This document shows positions 18,646 to 28,677 of a DNA stretch of 64,000 bases, in pieces. The DNA comes from Bacteroidota bacterium. GTDB lineage: Bacteria > Bacteroidota > Bacteroidia > AKYH767-A > OLB10. A program made the translations under genes and the position numbers. Below the pieces are notes generated by a model. The model did not search any database, was not told the DNA's origin, and saw only the letters and a program-made list of their open reading frames with translations. The DNA lies in contig JADJOZ010000012.1 of the NCBI GenBank assembly GCA_016713525.1, forward strand, positions 124,001 to 188,000, in the 5' to 3' direction. Positions within the stretch are counted from its first letter, which is position 1. Each line of letters opens with the position of its first letter.

Positions 18646-19832
18646 TTAATGGTTGAAAAGTAACTTGAAGTAAAAGGAGGGCTGTTTGAATCTTGCTCTA
18701 AGATCCAAATCGTCAAACATGCAGGAAATTGTTTCTCTGAAAGTCCGGTTTTTTTCTGCTTTATTGATTACAAAATTAAATAGCCAGGGGTACTTACATA
18801 GTTTCTGCATGGTATGACTTAATTGCAATTCGCTCCAAAGTCGATTATAAATTTTCTCATCATACTGAATCAGAAACGATGATTTGAAATTACCCGCTTT
18901 GATGGCTTCCATGGCTACATTGGCTGCAGTCATGCCACAATACATGGCATTGCTGATTCCTTCCCCTGAAAAAGGGTCTATCATAGATGCAGCATCTCCC
19001 GTGAGCATAAATCCATCTCCAGAAATCGGGCGTTTCTTGGAGCCAAGAGGTAATCCCCAACCCTGAATCTTTCCTTCAGGAACAGCATTTGCAAACCGAT
19101 CTTTAATGGTTGGATTTTCTTTAATCACTTTCAACATCGCCTCCCTCAAATTGATTTTCTTCTTGCTAATGGAGGATGAAAGCATTCCCGCTCCAACATT
19201 AGCACCACCATTAGGTAAAGGGAAAATCCAAGGGTAACACCCGAATAATATGCTCTGATGCCTCCACAATAATGGTCAGGCTCCATTCCAAACCCGGAAT
19301 ACGTTTTAGATATAACACTGCGATCGCCCTCTGAAGCAATTACTAAAGGGGTTTCAACTTCATAAATTTCTTCCCCATATTTAATGGAAAGAATATTGGT
19401 TTCACCCTGTTTCCTGATTGCGACCAACTCGTGACCTTGTCTGAAGTCAGCCACCGATTTATCGATCTGACCAACCATAAAATTATCGAAATCTATTCTT
19501 TTTGAAATAAATCCCGGAGGAGTTTTCAGGCTTCCCAGATCTTTGTTAAAAGGGATATCAATACTTTTCCCATTGGGAGCTGCGAATTTTATTCCGTAGC
19601 TGCCTATGAAATGTTCCTTATCAATGGCCAAATGATCAATAAGCGCAGGGTCGAGTTTTCTGAATACGGGCATCACCTTCCCGCTAAGGGCATCACCACA
19701 AATTTTATCGCGTGGAAATACTGCTTTATCGAAAATCAAATGTGGTATTTTGGCCTTGCATAAAAAAGCAGAAGCCGTGGCACCTGCAGGACCGGCACCG
19801 GCAATGACTAATTGATGTTTTTCAGTTTTGAT
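18646..19832 (-). CDS. Geranylgeranyl-reductase-type FAD oxidoreductase (disrupted)
   Basis: The reading frame downstream of smpB encodes an FAD-binding N-terminus (LVIAGAGPAGATASAF), FPRDKICGDALSGKV, then in another frame YPWIFPLPNGGANVGAGM and LTGDAASMIDPFSGEGISNA. These are the marks of the geranylgeranyl reductase/halogenase-like flavoprotein family, which reduces isoprenoid or related double bonds. Two oddities: no ATG, GTG or TTG lies between the smpB stop and the dinucleotide motif (ATC at 19832 or CTG at 19841 are the only options), and near 19240-19262 about 20 residues expected between YYSGV and GYxWIFPLP are missing together with a frame change. This may be a genuine pseudogene. 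Confidence 0.75.
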
Positions 19833-19844
19833 AGAACTCAGAGA

Positions 19845-20312
19845 TTAAGAATCGTATTTGTTATAAGCCTTCTTGATTCGTGACATCTCCAGTGTATCAT
19901 CTTTCTTTTTCAGATCTTCTCTCTTGTCAAAAAGTTTCTTTCCACGGGCAAGAGCAATTTCCAGTTTAGCCAGTCCCTTTTCATTAATGTATAACCGTAC
20001 CGGAATGAGGGTATAGCCCTTTTCCTTCATTTTAGTTCCCAGTTTACGCAATTCGGTCTGCCGCAAGAGTAGTTTCCGGTCGCGTTTGGCAGCATGATTA
20101 TTGTAAGAAGCCTCTTTGTATTCGGAAATGTGCATGCCTTTCACCCACAGTTCACCGTTCATAAAAACACAAAAGGAATCGGCGAGATTCACCTGGGATG
20201 CACGAACAGATTTTATTTCAGTTCCTGTTAATACCAATCCGGCTTCATATTTTGTTTCAATATGATATTCGAAAACAGCTTTTTTGTTATTTACTATGGT
20301 AGTTTCTGCCAT
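19845..20312 (-). CDS. smpB: SsrA-binding protein
   Basis: 155 residues. It binds tmRNA and brings it to stalled ribosomes for trans-translation. Family segments: NNKKAVFEYHIETKYEAGLVLTGTEIKSVR compressed at the N-terminus, NLADSFCVFMNGELWVKGMHI, and the basic tail GKKLFDKREDLKKKD (the DKR motif needed in the decoding centre). Length and tail are complete. It is followed almost directly (12 bases) by the disrupted flavoprotein. Confidence 0.95.
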   Translation of the reverse strand: MAETTIVNNKKAVFEYHIETKYEAGLVLTGTEIKSVRASQVNLADSFCVFMNGELWVKGMHISEYKEASYNNHAAKRDRKLLLRQTELRKLGTKMKEKGYTLIPVRLYINEKGLAKLEIALARGKKLFDKREDLKKKDDTLEMSRIKKAYNKYDS

Positions 20313-20325
20313 GTGGCAAAGGTCG

Positions 20326-20333
20326 CAAAATTA
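20326..20333 (-). promoter_or_regulatory. -7 box upstream of smpB
   Basis: TAATTTTG on the minus strand ends 13 bases before the smpB ATG, so the predicted leader is under ten bases. It fits TAnnTTTG; no clear -33 element. Confidence 0.4.
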
Positions 20334-20342
20334 TGGATGCAA

Positions 20343-22237
20343 TCAGCGAACAATCAACACCGGAATTGTAACGAGATGGCGTACACCACTAATGGTAGTT
20401 CCTAAGAACAGATCTTTCAGCGTATGGTGTCCGTGAGCACCCATTACAAGCAAATCGGCATTAAAATTTTTGGTTTTTTCCGCAATGGCAAACTTAGGTT
20501 TTCCATATCCTAATGCTGTGTTTACTGAATAACCCAATTCTCTCAGGTTATGAGCATATTGCTCCAGGTTTTGTTTATCCCTTATGGCTTCAAAATCACT
20601 TACATCCTTACCAAAAAGGAAGGCTCCGGGTGATTCAACCACGTGTATCAGCAAATATTCTGCACCCAAACCTCCCTGACTTAAGGCATGGCTGATGGTT
20701 TTATGGACGGCACTTGAAAAATCGACGGCAATAGCAATTCTCTGATAAGAGTTAGGCTTTAAATCCGATTTTAAAATCTCTTTGAAGTCACCATGTGGCA
20801 CCGGCTCTGGAGCGGATCTGTCGCGCTGAATTAAGGGTGCAAAAGTGGTATAAAACAACAACACCACTGCTAAGAATACAATTGGTATTACCACAAACTG
20901 AATAACTCCCTGCGGAATATCCGGTGAATTCATCCAATCCTGTATTTGCTGAAATACCAAGCGGCCGTTTAAAGAAACAATAATTATGGCTGAGAGCCAG
21001 GCTAAAACTCTCACATATACGGGAATTACAAATTCACCCATCTTGGTTCGGTCGCTGACAAAATGGATTAACGGAATGATCGCAAAACCAAGTTGTAAAC
21101 TCAATATTACCTGACTAAATACCAGCAGTTTTCCGGTTGATTCTTCGCCGGCTATTTGTATGGTGAGTAGGGCAGGGACAATAGCAATTAATCGGGTGAC
21201 CAACCTTCTGATCCAGGGTTGAATCCGGAGATTTAGGTACCCTTCCATAACAATTTGTCCAGCCAGCGTACCAGTGATAGTCGAACTTTGTCCAGCCGCA
21301 ATTAAAGCTATGGCAAAAGGGCAGGAGCCCATTCGGTTCCTAATAAAGGCTCCAGCAATTTGTGTGCGTCCTGAATTTCTGCAACTTCAAAAAAACCATT
21401 TTTATAAAATACGGATGCTGCCAGAATTAATATGGCGGCATTCACAAAAAATGCCAGGTTTAATGCAATGGCAGAATCAATAATATTAAACCTGATTGCC
21501 TTTCGGATTTCTACAGGCGTACGATCAAATTTTCGGGTTTGAACCAGTGATGAATGCAGGTATAAATTGTGAGGCATAACGGTAGCCCCTATAATACCAA
21601 TGGCAATATAAAGTGCTGTATCGTCGGGGATAGAAGGAATGAAACCACCGGCAATTTCCGAAATTACAGGTTGTGCAAAAAACATTTCAGCAATGAAAGA
21701 AACACCAATGATACCAACCAGACTTATGATAAATGCTTCCATTTTCCGCATCCCGTAGTTCAGTAAAAACAAAAGCAGGAAAGTGTCGAGTACACTAATG
21801 CAAACTCCCCACATCAGCGGTAAATCAAACAATAATTGCAACCCAATAGCCATACCCAGCACCTCCGCAAGATCGCAGGCAGCAATTGCAATCTCAGCCA
21901 GAAAATATAATGCTCCATTGACTACAGGAGGATAAATTTCCCTAGATGCCTGTGCTAAATCACGTCCTCTGACAACTCCAAGGCGGGCACTTAATGATTG
22001 CAATAACAATGCAATGAGGTTCGACATCAACAAAACCCAGATCAGCTGATAACCATACTGACTACCTCCGGCAAGATCCGTAGCCCAGTTTCCAGGATCC
22101 ATATATCCAACAGAAACCAAATATGCTGGACCTAAAAATGCCAAAAGCTTCCTTCCAAAACGCTTGTCCTTATTGACTTCTACGCTGGAATTCACTTCGG
22201 AAAGAGAAGGCATTGGTTCGTTTTTCCGGTCGCTCAT
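20343..22237 (-). CDS. mntH: NRAMP Mn2+/Fe2+ transporter fused to a UspA domain (frameshifted)
   Basis: About 631 residues if one A-run base is restored. The first about 400 residues are an NRAMP carrier: the metal site SVGYMDPGNWATDLAGG (DPGN) in helix 1 and IGATVMPHNLYLHS (MPH) in helix 6. After the last membrane helix, residues about 490-630 form a universal-stress (UspA) domain (RIAIAVDFSSAV, then LLVMGAHGHHTLKDLFLGTT). The frame breaks in A4 at 21315-21318; five As give EWAPALFAIALIAAGQSST. I choose ATG 22237 because the only upstream in-frame start, a TTG at 22267, would precede the promoter box. The UspA domain may sense nucleotides; this is inference. Confidence 0.87.
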
Positions 22238-22255
22238 TTCTGTTGAAATATTTGG

Positions 22256-22263
22256 CAAATATA
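22256..22263 (-). promoter_or_regulatory. -7 box of the NRAMP-UspA gene
   Basis: TATATTTG on the minus strand ends 18 bases before ATG 22237. It excludes the upstream in-frame TTG (22267) as the start codon. Confidence 0.5.
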
Positions 22264-22271
22264 ACAAATAA

Positions 22272-22287
22272 TTTAGATATCTCTAAC
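22272..22287. promoter_or_regulatory. Candidate MntR/DtxR-type operator
   Basis: TTTAGA-TATC-TCTAAC is an inverted repeat with 5 of 6 matching pairs, and TTTAGATAT recurs at 22288-22296. It lies just upstream of the -7 box of a manganese transporter. DtxR-family metalloregulators bind palindromes of this size in such positions. Naming MntR is inference; no regulator gene is nearby. Confidence 0.4.
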
Positions 22288-22334
22288 TTTAGATATTTAT
22301 TTCATTCTCCTTCAAAATTAACGAACTTCGCACC

Positions 22335-23366
22335 ATGATTTACAAGTCGCTTATACGTCCCGTTTTATTTTTGTTTGATGCCGAAAAGGTGCATCATTTT
22401 GTCATGAATATTTTGAAAACAGCAGGAAAAATACCGGGCATGCTTTGGTTGCAGGAATCCATGTTTTTGATAGAGGACCCTTCACTGGAGCGGACAGTTG
22501 CCGGTATTAAATTCAGAAATCCGGTAAGACTTGCAGCGGGATTTGATAAAGATGCCCGTGCTATTGCCGAGCTGGGGTCGCTGGGATTTGGCTTTATTGA
22601 AATTGGCACGGTAACTCCGAAGGCGCAGACCGGAAATCCGTTGCCCCGCTTATTCCGGTTACCTGCCGATCAGGCTCTGATTAACAGAATGGGATTTAAT
22701 AATGAAGGTGTGGATGCTGCGGTGACCAGATTGAAAAAAAAGCACAAGCTTATTGTTGGAGGGAATATCGGGAAGAATAAAATCACAGAAAATGAAAATG
22801 CTATGAACGATTATTTGATTTGCTTCGAAGCATTGTTCCCTTATTGCGATTACTTCACAGTAAATATTTCGTCTCCTAATACTCCCGGTTTACGCGAACT
22901 GCAAGATAAAGAACCATTAATACGCCTGTTGGAAGCTGTTCAGCAAGCCAACCATTCAAAACCGGTTGCAAAACCCGTTTTCTTAAAAATAGCTCCCGAT
23001 TTAACACCATCTCAGGTCGATGACATTATTGAAATCACACTGAAAACTAAATTGGCTGGTCTCATTATTTCCAATACAACTATTTCAAGAGAAAGTCTAA
23101 ATACCGGGAAAACTGAAATAGAGAAAATAGGAGCGGGGGGCCTGAGCGGGAAACCTGTATTTGAAAAATCGACAGCCTTACTCAAATATGTTGCTGAGAA
23201 GTCAGGGAAGCAATTTGCATTGATTGCCAGTGGCGGAATTTTCACACCACAACAAGCTCTTGAAAAACTCAAAGCGGGGGCCGATTTGGTTCAACTTTAT
23301 ACCGGTTTCATTTATGAAGGTCCGGCATTGGTGAAAGCTATTAACAAAGAGCTGTTAAATAATTGA
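22335..23366 (+). CDS. pyrD: Dihydroorotate dehydrogenase (quinone), class 2
   Basis: 343 residues, membrane-associated flavoenzyme of pyrimidine synthesis passing electrons to quinone. An N-terminal amphipathic helix typical of class 2 (SLIRPVLFLFDAEKVHHFVM) comes first, then RLAAGFDKDARA, NRMGFNNEGVD, the active-site NISSPNTPGLRELQ (serine base), FLKIAPDLT, ISNTTISRE, and the FMN phosphate loop IASGGIF. Complete length. Divergent from the NRAMP gene. Confidence 0.95.
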   Translation: MIYKSLIRPVLFLFDAEKVHHFVMNILKTAGKIPGMLWLQESMFLIEDPSLERTVAGIKFRNPVRLAAGFDKDARAIAELGSLGFGFIEIGTVTPKAQTGNPLPRLFRLPADQALINRMGFNNEGVDAAVTRLKKKHKLIVGGNIGKNKITENENAMNDYLICFEALFPYCDYFTVNISSPNTPGLRELQDKEPLIRLLEAVQQANHSKPVAKPVFLKIAPDLTPSQVDDIIEITLKTKLAGLIISNTTISRESLNTGKTEIEKIGAGGLSGKPVFEKSTALLKYVAEKSGKQFALIASGGIFTPQQALEKLKAGADLVQLYTGFIYEGPALVKAINKELLNN

Positions 23367-23430
23367 ACTTCAAATATTTAATTGTGTAATTATTCCTTTA
23401 CAGATTGATCAATAACACGTTTCATTTTAT

Positions 23431-23438
23431 TACCTTTG
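23431..23438 (+). promoter_or_regulatory. -7 box of the DUF4920 gene
   Basis: TACCTTTG, 17 bases before ATG 23456, fits the Bacteroidota -7 consensus. Confidence 0.5.
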
Positions 23439-23455
23439 CATAAATAATTAATCCT

Positions 23456-23910
23456 ATGAAAAAATACCTGTTTGGACTATTCCTTATAATTGGAATTTAT
23501 GCCTGTGATCAAAGTGTTGGTCAGACAAATAATTACGGTGCCAAAATCACTGAAGAAGGTGCAATCACCATGAAAGAACTGGTTGCAAAGATGGAAACTC
23601 AAAAAGAAGTTACTGCCAAAGTAACGGGAACCATTTTAAAAGTTTGCCAGACCAAAGGATGCTGGATGACAATTGACAAAGGTGATGGTTCTTCTATGCG
23701 TGTTTCATTCAAAGATTATGGCTTTTTTGTTCCAAAAGATATTGCCGGAAAACTGTAATTGTAGAAGGAAAAGCTACTGTGACAACTACTACAGTTGATG
23801 AATTACGTCATTTTGCCGAAGATGCGGGAAAAAGTAAAGAAGAAATTGCAAAAATCACTGAAGGAAAAACCGAACTTACCTTTGAAGCTGATGGTGTAAT
23901 TGTGAAATAA
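23456..23910 (+). CDS. DUF4920 lipoprotein (frameshifted)
   Basis: Restoring one A gives 151 residues. A lipoprotein signal ends in GIYAC (Cys about 17). The DUF4920 core, an OB-fold-like family, shows TAKVTGTILKVCQTKGCWMTID and MRVSFKDYGFFVPKD, and continues in the other frame with TVIVEGKATVTTTTVDELRH. The CxxxGCW motif could bind a metal or haem; this is a family observation without known function. The break is in A4 at 23749-23752. The coding sequence resumes and ends at TAA 23910, just before a terminator. Confidence 0.8.
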
Positions 23911-23930
23911 GGTTGAACAAAAACAACCTG

Positions 23931-23958
23931 AACCCGTTGTACAACCAGCGGGTTTTTT
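23931..23958 (+). terminator. Intrinsic terminator
   Basis: AACCCG (23931-23936) pairs with CGGGTT (23949-23954), the loop contains an internal GTTGTACAAC palindrome, and the T-run extends to 23958. It ends the DUF4920 transcript. Confidence 0.75.
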
Positions 23959-23976
23959 CATTAAGTACCGCGACAA

Positions 23977-24846
23977 ATGAAATCAACTGAAACCGTTTTT
24001 ATCACCGAATGTCCCCGCGATGCCATGCAGGGGATTGGTGCATTTATACCAACAGAACTAAAAATTGAGTATCTCAATCAGTTGTTACAAGTTGGATTCG
24101 ACAGACTCGATTTCGGCAGTTTCGTTAGTCCAAAAGCAATTCCTCAGTTGAGGGATACCCGCGAAGTACTTGATGGATTAACTCTTAATTCTGACACCGA
24201 CTTGTTGGCTATTGTTGCCAATAGCAGGGGTGCAACTGAGGCTTGTGAAATGAAACCAATTTCTATTATTGGATTTCCCTTTTCAGTTTCAGAAACTTTT
24301 CAGATGCGAAACACGAATAAATCTATTGAAGAATCGTTTGTTACAGTGAATGAAATGATCCGGATAACATCGGATGCTAATAAAAATCTGCTGGTCTACC
24401 TTTCAATGGCTTTTGGCAATCCTTACGGGGATGCCTGGGATACAGGGAGTGTATTGAGTTGGATTCACAAACTTAAAGCAGCAGGGATCAAAAAAATAGC
24501 ACTCGCTGATACGGTTGGGATGGCATCTGAAAACAATGTAAAAAATCTGACAAAAGCAGTTTTAGACACCTTTCCTGACCTGGAGGTTGGCATTCATTTG
24601 CACTGTGAACCAGGCAATTGGCATTCAAAAGTAGCTGCTGCCTATGATGCAGGTTGCAGGCGTTTTGATTCCGCAATTAAGGGTTTCGGAGGTTGTCCAA
24701 TGGCTGAAGACGATCTGGTAGGAAATCTTGCAACAGAGCATTTAATCCAATATCTTGAACAGAAAAACGTTGAAACCCTTATCAATAAAGAACAGTTTGG
24801 TAAAGCATTGGTTGCTGCCGACAAAATATTCTTAAATTATCATTAA
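23977..24846 (+). CDS. Hydroxymethylglutaryl-CoA lyase-like enzyme
   Basis: 289 residues, HMGL-like TIM barrel. The start TECPRDAMQGIGAFIP corresponds to the EVGPRDGLQ substrate motif, GIHLHCEPGNWHSKVAAAYDAG carries the metal histidines, and GCRRFDSAIKGFGGCPMA holds the catalytic cysteine. HMG-CoA lyase cleaves HMG-CoA to acetyl-CoA and acetoacetate in leucine breakdown. The usual GASGNVATED after the Cys loop reads AEDDLVGNLATE here, so a different acyl-CoA substrate is possible. It stands alone between a terminator and a promoter box. Confidence 0.8.
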   Translation: MKSTETVFITECPRDAMQGIGAFIPTELKIEYLNQLLQVGFDRLDFGSFVSPKAIPQLRDTREVLDGLTLNSDTDLLAIVANSRGATEACEMKPISIIGFPFSVSETFQMRNTNKSIEESFVTVNEMIRITSDANKNLLVYLSMAFGNPYGDAWDTGSVLSWIHKLKAAGIKKIALADTVGMASENNVKNLTKAVLDTFPDLEVGIHLHCEPGNWHSKVAAAYDAGCRRFDSAIKGFGGCPMAEDDLVGNLATEHLIQYLEQKNVETLINKEQFGKALVAADKIFLNYH

Positions 24847-24857
24847 TCCAGACTTAG

Positions 24858-24865
24858 TATCTTTG
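24858..24865 (+). promoter_or_regulatory. -7 box of the coiled-coil protein gene
   Basis: TATCTTTG, 18 bases before ATG 24884. A TTG inside this box opens a longer reading frame at 24863 but cannot be the start if the box is used. Confidence 0.5.
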
Positions 24866-24883
24866 GATCTGAAAAATCAAATC

Positions 24884-27000
24884 ATGACCTCAAAACGTAC
24901 CTCATTTTCATTTTTTCTTCGTCCCGCCATTCTGACATTACTCCTGTTAGCATCTCATATTTTACAACTTCAGGCCCAGGGCACCGGATATCTGGAAGTA
25001 GTAGGTTCTGTCCTTCAATCGAACAAAGGGCTTGAAGGGGCTGAATTGACAGTTATGAAAGGCAATGAGAAGGTGGATCTGGTGAGTACCAATGCCAGTG
25101 GAAAATTTATTGTGAATCTGGAGTTGAACAACAACTATGTGATCATTTTTTCAAAAAACGGAAACATTTCCAAGACAGTTGAAATAGACACCAAAGTTCC
25201 GGAAGAAAGTAAAGACCAGATCTATTCCTACAAATTCAAAATTGATCTTTTCCAGAAAGTTGAAGGAGTTACTGAGCCGGAAAGTATTTCTAAACCGGTT
25301 GCAAAACTTGGATACAGTGAAACTGTCGATGATTTCGATTATGATTCAAATTATACCAGTGCCAGAAAATCGGAATTGGAAAAGGTAAAGCAGGAGATGC
25401 AGGCTGAACTTGCTCGCAAAAAGCAAGAGGAAGAACTGGCCAGAACAAGGGCAAGAGCTGATTCCTTGGCAAAAATCAACGAAGATAAAGCTGCCCGTGC
25501 TAAAGAACTTGCTGAAGCAGCACGTTTGAAAAAAAGAGGAAGAAGCTAAAACAAAAGCTGCAGAACTTGAACAAGCAAGGTTTGCTGCCATCGAAAAAAG
25601 CACGACGTGATTCTATCATGCAAAGGGAAGTTGCCGAAGAGCAGGCCCGGTTAAAAGCTCTTGCTAAGGCTCGTGAAGATTCTATTGCCCAGGCGAGAGA
25701 AGCAGAAAAACAACAATTACTAGCGGAGGCAAAAGCAAAAAAAGAAGCTGATGAAATAGCTCGTGCCGCTGCTGCCGAAAAAGCGAGACTCGAAGCACAG
25801 GAACAGGCCCGTTTACAAGCTGAAGCAAAGGAAAAAGCGCGACTGGAAGCTGAGGCAAAAGCTGCAGCGGATGCGGAAGCACGCGAGAAGGCTAAGCTAG
25901 AAGCTGAAGCAAAAGCAAAGGCTGATGCCGAAGAGAAAGCAAGACTGGCAACTGAAGAAAAAGCGAGGTTAGCAGCTGAAGCACAAGCAAAGAAAGAAGC
26001 AGATGAAAAAGCAAGAATAGAAGCTGAAGCAAAAGCTAAGGCAGAAGCGGAAGAAAAAGCCAGACTTGCAGCAGAGGAAAAAGCTCGCATGGAATCCGAA
26101 GCTAAAGCCCGTGTAGAGGCTGAAGCTAAAGAAAGAGCCCGGTTAGAAGCCGAAGCTAAGGCAAAAGCTGAGGCTGAAGCAAAAGCCCGTGCCGAAGCAG
26201 ATGAGAAGGCAAGATTGGAAGCTGAGGCCAAAGCAAAGGCTGACGCTGCTGAAAAAGCAAGAATAGAGGCCGAAGCTAAAGCTAAAGCCGAAGCTGATGA
26301 AAAAGCCCGGATTGCTGCCGAAGCACTCGCTAAGAAAGAAGCTGAAGCAAAGGCAAAGGCCGAAGCGGAAGCTAAAGCCAAAGCAGAGGCAGAGGAAAAG
26401 GCAAGAATTGTAGCAGAAGAAAAAGCTAAGAAAGAGGAGGCTGAAAAGGCTCGTCTGGAAGCCGAGGCTCAGGCACGCGCTGCTGAAGCTGAAAAAGTAA
26501 GATTGGCAGCAGAAGAAAAATTACGTCTTGCAGCAGAAGAAAAAGCACGTATATTGGCGGAAGCTCAGGCTAAAGCAACAGCTGATAGCGTCAAAAAAGC
26601 CGATGAAGCAGCCCGACTTGCAGAAATGGAACTCGCAAAACAACAAGCTTTACGAGATGCTGAAGAAAAACGAAAACGTGATATTGAGGCCTTGAAAGAA
26701 GCCTATGCGAAAGCAGCTCAGGCAGAAAAAGACTCAGCTGCAAGCAAAGACACCAGAAATACTGCCGCATTGCCTACCATAGACAAAGATTATCCTGAAG
26801 GTATTTCTGAGGAAACATTGCCTGAATCAAACAGAACTATTTATCGGACCGTTATCCGGAAAGCCACTACTCAGGAGGTTTTCAGTAAAGTGGTTTACAA
26901 CTGGGGTGGAATTTTTTACTTTAAAAATAATACCAGTCTCACAGAATCCAATTACTCGATTGAACTTAAACGAATGAAAGATCTGTTGAATCAGAAGTAA
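24884..27000 (+). CDS. Secreted giant Ala/Glu/Lys-rich helical-repeat protein (two frameshifts)
   Basis: About 704 residues after removing two extra As (A7 at 25529-25535, A6 at 25594-25599); both corrections extend the same helical repeat. A signal peptide (LLASHILQLQAQG) leads to a carboxypeptidase-like beta-sandwich (about 30-120; GSVLQSNKGLEGAELTVMKG). Residues about 160-600 form a continuous charged helix of repeats such as EAKAKAEAEEKARL, resembling TolA-type periplasmic spacers. The last about 75 residues are a small globular domain (RTIYRTVIRKATTQEVFSKV, VYNWGGIFYFKNN). It probably spans the periplasm, but its function is unknown. The DUF4139 gene follows after 56 bases. Confidence 0.75.
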
Positions 27001-27056
27001 ACTGCGGTTCTACCCGGTTCATGACAGCTTTCAAAACCAAATTTAATTCTTAAGCC

Positions 27057-28677
27057 ATGAACATTTTCCTGAAACGAAGCCTGGTGGTCGTAGCCGGTTT
27101 TATTGTTGCCTATCCGTGTTTTGCTGAGACTATTTATGTGAGTAAAACAGAAATAAATCAGGTAACCGTTTTCACGAATGGCGCTACCATTCAAAGGTCT
27201 GCCACTATTGCAGTTCCTGCCGGATATTCAGAACTAAAATTTGAAAATTTACCGCCTTCCATTGACCTGGCCAGCATTTCGGTTACGGCAACAGGTGATT
27301 TTATCATTTTGAATGTTGCACATCAACTCGATTACCTGGGACCCGATCGTAAAACAGGGGAAATGATTGCACTCGAAGATTCCCTGGAAAAACTGCAGTC
27401 AACTTTCGATGGCAACATGAACAATATTGCAGCTCTTCAGGAAGAGCAAAATGTATTGCTCGCCAATAAAAATGTAGGCGGAACAAATACCGGTGTAAAA
27501 CTCGAAGATCTGAAAAGTATTTCCACCTATGTGAGCAACCGGATCCTCGAAATCAGGAATAAGATTGGTTCTATAAATTCGAAAAACACCGGATTGAAAA
27601 GGCAAATAGACCGGATAAATCAACAACTTGCAGAACTGAATGCAGCCCGCAATGAACCCTTTTCTACTATACAGGTTTCAGTATCAGCAAATGCCAAAAC
27701 CACAGGTAATTTCAAGATCAGCTATTTCGTTGGTAATGTTTCATGGACTCCCCAATATGACATTCGTGTAAAATCAGCTGACAGCCCGGTAGATTTACTT
27801 TACAAGGCAATGGTAACTCAAAATACCGGTGAAGACTGGAACCAGGTGAAAGTGCGTTTAAGTACCGGTAACCCGGCTGCTGGTAGCGACAAGCCAACTT
27901 TAAATCCCTGGTTTCTGAATTTCATGCCTCAGGTAATGATCAAGTCAGAATCTAAAAGAAACGATTACAGAAACAGCAACGAATCTATGCTGGCAATGCC
28001 ATCAGTTGCAGCAGAATTAAAGCTTGATGCAGGTTCCACTTACCAGTGGGTAACAGCAACAGAGAGTCAGTTAAGTACTGAATACGACATATCTTTACCT
28101 TATAGTATTGCTTCAAGTAGTAATCCTATATCTATTGAAATTAAGAAAGATATACTTCCGGCAAAGTACTCCTATTTTGCTGTTCCTAAAATTGAAAGAG
28201 AAGCCTTTCTGGTTGCATCAATCACAGGCTGGCAGGATTTTGATTTCCGTCAGGGGCCGGCAAATATTTATTTTGAAAACACTTTTGTTGGGGGGCACTT
28301 CTATTGATCCAAATACTCTGAATGATACACTTGTAATTTCTTTAGGAAGAGATAAAAGAATCATTGTAAAGCGTGAAAAGTTAAAAGAAAGTTCAGGGAA
28401 TCAACTTATCGGCAGTAACAGAACAAGGAATTATACTTATGAGACATCCTTGAAAAATAATCGTAAGGAAGCTGTTATCATTTTAGTTGAAGAACAAATA
28501 CCTGTTTCTCAGGATAAGGAAATTGAAGTAAAAGCTATTGATTATTCAGGCGGCGAACTGAACACTGAAACAGGCAAAATTACATGGAAGCTGGAGATTG
28601 CTCCGGGCCAGCAAGTAAAAAAGAAATTGAGTTTTTCCGTGAAACACCCAAAAGACAAGCCTGTGATGGGACTCTGA
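27057..28677 (+). CDS. DUF4139 (MuiA-like) secreted protein (frameshifted)
   Basis: About 539 residues after removing one G. A signal peptide ends near VAYPCFAET, an N-terminal DUF4140-like part (about 25-120; INQVTVFTNGATIQRSATI) is followed by a coiled coil, and the DUF4139 beta domain begins near FSTIQVSVSANAKTTGNFKI and runs to the C-terminus. The family was named after a mucoidy inhibitor; its biochemical role is unclear. The break lies in G6 at 28290-28295; five Gs give TFVGGTSIDPNTLNDTLVIS. It probably shares a transcript with the coiled-coil gene, and its stop abuts the convergent gene at 28678. Confidence 0.83.

Noticed and set aside
19740..19841. ATG 19739 as the true start of the flavoprotein
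   Set aside because: It would remove the GAGPAGAT dinucleotide-binding motif that is plainly encoded upstream in the same frame.
22238..22267. Longer N-terminus for the NRAMP-UspA protein from TTG 22267
   Set aside because: This would place the start codon upstream of and within the -7 box TATATTTG; ATG 22237 fits the family.
25500..26381. 293-codon open frame on the minus strand, Ala/Ser/Phe-rich
   Set aside because: It is the antisense image of the Glu/Ala/Lys repeat of the coiled-coil gene; the repeat codons lack stops in reverse, and no promoter or family feature supports it.
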